DNA of 64,000 nt from Hyphomicrobium sp. (GTDB lineage Bacteria > Pseudomonadota > Alphaproteobacteria > Rhizobiales > Hyphomicrobiaceae). The stretch spans positions 1 through 64,000 of the forward strand of contig PERL01000009.1 of NCBI GenBank assembly GCA_002928735.1, written 5' to 3'. The notes under the pieces were generated by a model that saw only the letters and a program-made list of their open reading frames with translations, had not been told where the DNA came from and made no database searches. Of the stretch, positions 60,269 through 64,000 are shown in pieces (position 1 is the stretch's first letter; the number at the start of each line of letters is the position of its first letter). The position numbers and the translations under genes were made by a program.

Positions 60269-63253
60269 ATGAGCAAACCGCCGAAATCTCCCGTCCCCCG
60301 CAAGCCCGCCGAAACGCACAAGACCATCCACGTGCGCGGCGCCCGCGAACACAATCTGAAAAACGTCGATCTCGAAATCCCGCGCGACGCCCTCGTCGTG
60401 TTCACGGGGCTGTCGGGCTCCGGCAAGTCTTCGCTCGCCTTCGATACGATCTACGCCGAGGGCCAACGCCGCTACGTCGAAAGCCTCTCGGCCTACGCGC
60501 GCCAGTTCCTTGAGATGATGCAAAAGCCCGACGTCGATCACATCGACGGCCTCTCGCCCGCCATCTCCATCGAGCAGAAAACGACCTCGAAAAACCCGCG
60601 CTCCACCGTCGGCACCGTCACCGAAATCTACGACTACCTGCGCCTCTTGTTCGCCCGCGTCGGCGTGCCGTACTCACCCGCCACCGGCCTGCCCATCGAA
60701 AGCCAGACCATCAGCCAGATGGTCGATCGCGTGATGCAGTTGCCCGAAGGCACGCGCCTCATGATCGTCGCCCCCGTCGTGCGCGGCCGCAAAGGCGAAT
60801 ACCGCAAGGAACTGGCCGAGTGGCAGAAGAAGGGCTTCCAGCGCGTCAAGATCAACGGCGAGGTCACCGAGATCGGCGACGCACCCAAGCTCGACAAGAA
60901 ATTCAAGCACGACATCGATGTCGTCGTGGACCGCATTGTCGTGCGCGCCGACATCGCCTCGCGCCTCGCCGATAGCTTCGAACAAGCCCTCAAACTCGCC
61001 GACGGTCTCGCCATTGCCGAATTCGTCGATAAGCCGCTCGGTAAAGCCGACACCGAAGGCGCCAACAAATCCAAGAACGATACGCACGAGCGCATCGTCT
61101 TCTCCGAGCGCTTCGCCTGTCCCGTCTCCGGCTTCACCATCGAGGAAATTGAACCGCGCCTGTTCTCGTTCAACGCCCCCTCCGGCGCCTGCCCGCAATG
61201 CGATGGCCTGGGCACCGAACTCCAATTCGAAGCCGAGCTCGTCGTCCCCGACAGCTCGCTCTCGCTTGCCGACGGCGCCGTCTATCCCTGGGCGAAGACC
61301 GGCGCCGTCTCGCCCTATTATGAGCAGACGCTGGAAAGCCTCGCCAAACACTACAAAGTCTCGATGAAAACGCCGTGGGAAAAGCTGCCCAAGCACGTGC
61401 AGCTCGCGATCCTCTTCGGCTCCGGCGACGAAGAAGTCGAATACACCTACTGGGACGGCGCCCGGAATTACAAAACCTACAAACCCTTCGAAGGCGTCAT
61501 CGGCAACATCGCGCGCCGCTGGAAGGAAACCGACAGCGAATGGGTGCGCGAGGAACTTTCCCGCTACCAGTCCGCCCACCCCTGCGAAGCCTGCCACGGC
61601 TATCGCCTGAAACCGCAAGCGCTCGCCGTCAAGGTCGGCGGCAAACACGTCGGCGAAGTCTCCGACATGTCGATCCGCGCCGCCAACATTTGGTTCGCCG
61701 AACTGCCTAAAACCTTCACCAAGCAGCAAACCGAAATCGCCACCCGCATCCTCAAAGAGATCCGCGACCGCCTGCAATTCCTCGTCGATGTCGGCCTCGA
61801 TTACCTGACGCTCTCCCGCGCATCCGGCACGCTCTCGGGCGGCGAAAGCCAGCGCATTCGTCTCGCCTCGCAGATCGGCTCCGGCCTCACCGGCGTGCTC
61901 TACGTGCTGGACGAACCCTCCATCGGCCTCCACCAGCGCGACAACGACCGCCTGCTCGGCACGCTCAAACACCTGCGCGACCTCGGCAACACCGTGATCG
62001 TCGTCGAACACGACGAAGATGCGATCCTCTCCGCCGACTACGTGGTCGACATCGGTCCCGGTGCCGGCATCCACGGCGGCCGCGTCGTCAGCCAGGGCAC
62101 CGCCGCCGAAATCATGGCCGATCCCAAATCGCTCACTGGCCAATACCTCACCGGCGCAAAACTCGTCTCGCCGCCTAAGACGCGCCGCAAACCCGATCCC
62201 AAACGCGGCCTCAAAGTCGTCGGCGCGCGCGGCAACAACCTGCAAAACGTCACCGCCGAAATCCCACAAGGCCTTTTCACCTGCGTCACGGGCGTCTCCG
62301 GCGGCGGCAAATCCACATTCCTCATCGACACACTCTTCAAAGCCGTCTCGCGCAAACTCAACGGCGCCCGCGAACATCCAGCCCCGCATGACCGCATCGA
62401 AGGCCTGGAACACTTCGACAAGGTCATCGACATCGATCAGTCGCCCATCGGCCGCACGCCGCGCTCCAACCCCGCGACGTACACGGGCGCCTTCACACCC
62501 ATCCGCGAATGGTTCGCCGGCCTCCCCGAAGCCAAGACGCGCGGCTACGAACCCGGCCGCTTCTCCTTCAACGTCAAAGGCGGCCGCTGCGAAAAATGCC
62601 AGGGCGACGGCGTCATCAAGATAGAGATGCACTTTCTGCCCGACGTCTACGTCACCTGCGAGGAGTGCAAGGGCAAGCGCTACAATCGCGAAACGCTGTC
62701 CGTCACCTTCAAGGATAAATCCATCGCCGACGTGCTCGACATGACGGTCGAAGAAGGCGCCGACTTCTTCAAAGCCGTCCCCTCCATCCGCGATAAATTG
62801 GAAACGCTCGCCCGCGTTGGCCTCGGCTATATCCACATCGGCCAGCAGGCGACCACGCTGTCGGGTGGAGAAGCCCAGCGCATCAAGCTCGCCAAGGAAC
62901 TCTCAAAGCGCGCCACCGGCCGCACGCTCTATATCCTCGACGAGCCGACCACGGGCCTCCACTTCCACGACGTGGCCAAACTTCTCGAAGTGCTCCACGA
63001 GCTAGTGGACGCTGGCAACACCGTCGTCGTCATCGAGCACAACCTGGAAGTCATCAAAACCGCCGACTGGATTATCGACCTCGGCCCCGAAGGCGGCGAC
63101 GGCGGCGGGCACATCGTGGCACTCGGAACCCCCGAAGACGTGGCCAAAGTCAAAGAGAGCTACACCGGCCAATACCTCAAAGACCTCCTCGCAAGGCGGC
63201 CGGTGCACGCAAGCGGTCCAGTGACGAAACCGAAATCTAAGAAAAGCGCCTGA
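60269..63253 (+). CDS. uvrA: Excinuclease ABC subunit A
   Basis: 994 aa from [14 protein letters not shown]. Two ABC ATPase halves (GLSGSGKSS near 46; GVSGGGKST near 680), signature LSGGE in both, zinc fingers CPQC/CEAC and CEKC/CEEC. Damage recognition in nucleotide excision repair. Usual length. Start chosen at ATG with GC-rich upstream. Confidence 0.97.
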   Translation: MSKPPKSPVPRKPAETHKTIHVRGAREHNLKNVDLEIPRDALVVFTGLSGSGKSSLAFDTIYAEGQRRYVESLSAYARQFLEMMQKPDVDHIDGLSPAISIEQKTTSKNPRSTVGTVTEIYDYLRLLFARVGVPYSPATGLPIESQTISQMVDRVMQLPEGTRLMIVAPVVRGRKGEYRKELAEWQKKGFQRVKINGEVTEIGDAPKLDKKFKHDIDVVVDRIVVRADIASRLADSFEQALKLADGLAIAEFVDKPLGKADTEGANKSKNDTHERIVFSERFACPVSGFTIEEIEPRLFSFNAPSGACPQCDGLGTELQFEAELVVPDSSLSLADGAVYPWAKTGAVSPYYEQTLESLAKHYKVSMKTPWEKLPKHVQLAILFGSGDEEVEYTYWDGARNYKTYKPFEGVIGNIARRWKETDSEWVREELSRYQSAHPCEACHGYRLKPQALAVKVGGKHVGEVSDMSIRAANIWFAELPKTFTKQQTEIATRILKEIRDRLQFLVDVGLDYLTLSRASGTLSGGESQRIRLASQIGSGLTGVLYVLDEPSIGLHQRDNDRLLGTLKHLRDLGNTVIVVEHDEDAILSADYVVDIGPGAGIHGGRVVSQGTAAEIMADPKSLTGQYLTGAKLVSPPKTRRKPDPKRGLKVVGARGNNLQNVTAEIPQGLFTCVTGVSGGGKSTFLIDTLFKAVSRKLNGAREHPAPHDRIEGLEHFDKVIDIDQSPIGRTPRSNPATYTGAFTPIREWFAGLPEAKTRGYEPGRFSFNVKGGRCEKCQGDGVIKIEMHFLPDVYVTCEECKGKRYNRETLSVTFKDKSIADVLDMTVEEGADFFKAVPSIRDKLETLARVGLGYIHIGQQATTLSGGEAQRIKLAKELSKRATGRTLYILDEPTTGLHFHDVAKLLEVLHELVDAGNTVVVIEHNLEVIKTADWIIDLGPEGGDGGGHIVALGTPEDVAKVKESYTGQYLKDLLARRPVHASGPVTKPKSKKSA

Positions 63254-63421
63254 GCCCCCGACCGTTACGGACAAGCTAGCAGTCGAAGCTGGGTGGGTGT
63301 CCGCCCCTGCCATGCGTCTGACCCCATCGCAGCCGAGTGCTTCAGCATGTTCGTTTCCCCAATCCCACGCGCCGGCCAAAGGTGTATGATACGGCGCAGC
63401 CAACGTCTCAAAGGCCGAACC

Positions 63422-63895
63422 ATGCGCGCGCTTCTCTGCTGTCTCGCCCTGCTCGTCTCAACGCTCGCCGCAGCGCCCAGCGCCTTCGCGCAAGCCGAGG
63501 ACCGCGGCTACGGCGGCCCGGCCACCGTCGGACCCAACTTCTCAACCGGCAAGCAGTCCGCCCCGCCCGACTACGGCAGCGGCGCGAAGAAGCCCGCGTA
63601 CAAAAAGCCCTCCGCCGCTAAGAAGCCGTCGCCCGCCAAGAGCAAATCCGCGGCGAAACCGACCAAGCAAAAGCCCGCGTCGAAGACGGTGCAGAAGCCC
63701 GCTAAATCGAAAACGGTCGCCAAGAGCAGCCCCGCGCAGGACGAACCCACCACCGCGTCCACGACCACCAAGTCGGATGACGCAACCACGGCCGCGACGC
63801 CCGAGGGCTCAAACGCAACCACCGCCGCCAAACCCGAAACCTGCCGCCGCTTCGACGCCACTACCAGCACCACCGTCGAAGTCGCCTGCAACTGA
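63422..63895 (+). CDS. Secreted Lys/Ala/Pro-rich protein
   Basis: 157 aa: signal peptide (MRALLCCLALLVSTLAAAPS, cleavage after AFA), then a low-complexity KPSAAKKPSPAKSKSAAKPT-type region and a Thr/Ala end with two late Cys (ETCRRFD, VACN). No fold seen; may be a surface or cell-wall-linked protein. Confidence 0.65.
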   Translation: MRALLCCLALLVSTLAAAPSAFAQAEDRGYGGPATVGPNFSTGKQSAPPDYGSGAKKPAYKKPSAAKKPSPAKSKSAAKPTKQKPASKTVQKPAKSKTVAKSSPAQDEPTTASTTTKSDDATTAATPEGSNATTAAKPETCRRFDATTSTTVEVACN

Positions 63896-63918
63896 CGGCG
63901 CTGAACCGCCCCACCCGT

Positions 63919-63966
63919 ATCCTCGTCCAAGCGCGCCAACAGCGCGCGCCGGACGGGGATCCAGCA
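63919..63966. repeat. Dispersed palindromic repeat, copy 3
   Basis: TATCCTCGTCC ... GGACGGGGATCCAGC with GCGCGC arms, same outer design as the copies near 51.7 and 59.7 kb. Confidence 0.45.
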
Positions 63967-64000
63967 CAAAGTGCGCGCGCAGCGCACCACGTCTGCCGCC

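Noticed and set aside
60674-62836. 720-aa open frame antisense to uvrA
   Set aside because: Mirror of uvrA codons; Ala/Gly/Phe/Asp-rich, no domain.

Overview
The window is a high-GC alphaproteobacterial chromosome, most likely Hyphomicrobiales (Hyphomicrobiaceae-like). The evidence is the gene order tgt-queA ... ppi-ppi-coaD ... gyrA ... ssb ... uvrA, an alphaproteobacterial GTTC-N7-GTTC LexA box next to ssb, paired FNR boxes beside ompW, and DUF1223, DUF423 and DUF2269 genes. Two parts meet near 37.88 kb.

Part A (1 to about 37,880) is most of a P22-like podovirus prophage; its left end lies outside the window. Reading the minus strand from 22 kb down to 1 are the late genes: small tail/fibre proteins, small and large terminase, portal, scaffold, major capsid, gp4/gp10-like tail factors, three ejection-type proteins, a tail fibre, a virion protein with a GNAT-like motif, then lysis (membrane-anchored M15 endolysin, nested spanin pair, coiled-coil membrane protein and two tiny membrane proteins). 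At 22.1-25 kb is an accessory spot: an IS1595-type transposon, a short helical ORF, a HEPN-like protein (R-N-x3-H motif) whose start codon overlaps that of a divergent 49-aa gene, and a membrane protein with a basic DNA-binding-like tail. From 29.8 kb leftward runs a replication operon: a Cro-like regulator, a DUF1376 initiator with 11-bp-phased repeats inside it (candidate origin), a helicase-loader-like protein and many tiny translationally coupled genes. A divergent repressor at 29.9 kb faces it. From 30.5 kb rightward the early operon carries structured leader RNAs, tiny membrane proteins, a RecT-like annealing protein, a ParB/DGQHR protein, a frameshifted AP2/HNH gene, a GT-A glycosyltransferase, an HNH nuclease, excisionase and tyrosine integrase. 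It ends in a strong terminator, followed directly by the 5' half of a tRNA-Lys(TTT) gene (attR).

Part B (37.9-64 kb) is host core genome: a DMT exporter, a secreted DUF1223 protein, queuosine genes queA and tgt (the TGT lacks its zinc ligands), PPK2, DUF423, two cyclophilins, coaD, ompW with a divergent FNR/Crp regulator and two perfect FNR boxes, gyrA with an unusual Asn-Leu in the quinolone-resistance region, a PRC-barrel protein, ssb, several envelope or secreted proteins (one a fusion of two beta-barrels, one with a repeated Cys-rich module), uvrA and a Lys/Ala/Pro-rich secreted protein. Intergenic gaps hold dispersed palindromic repeats.

All functions are read from sequence motifs and recall of families; no database search was run. 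Several start codons were moved downstream where a ribosome site, signal peptide or 4-base overlap argued for it.
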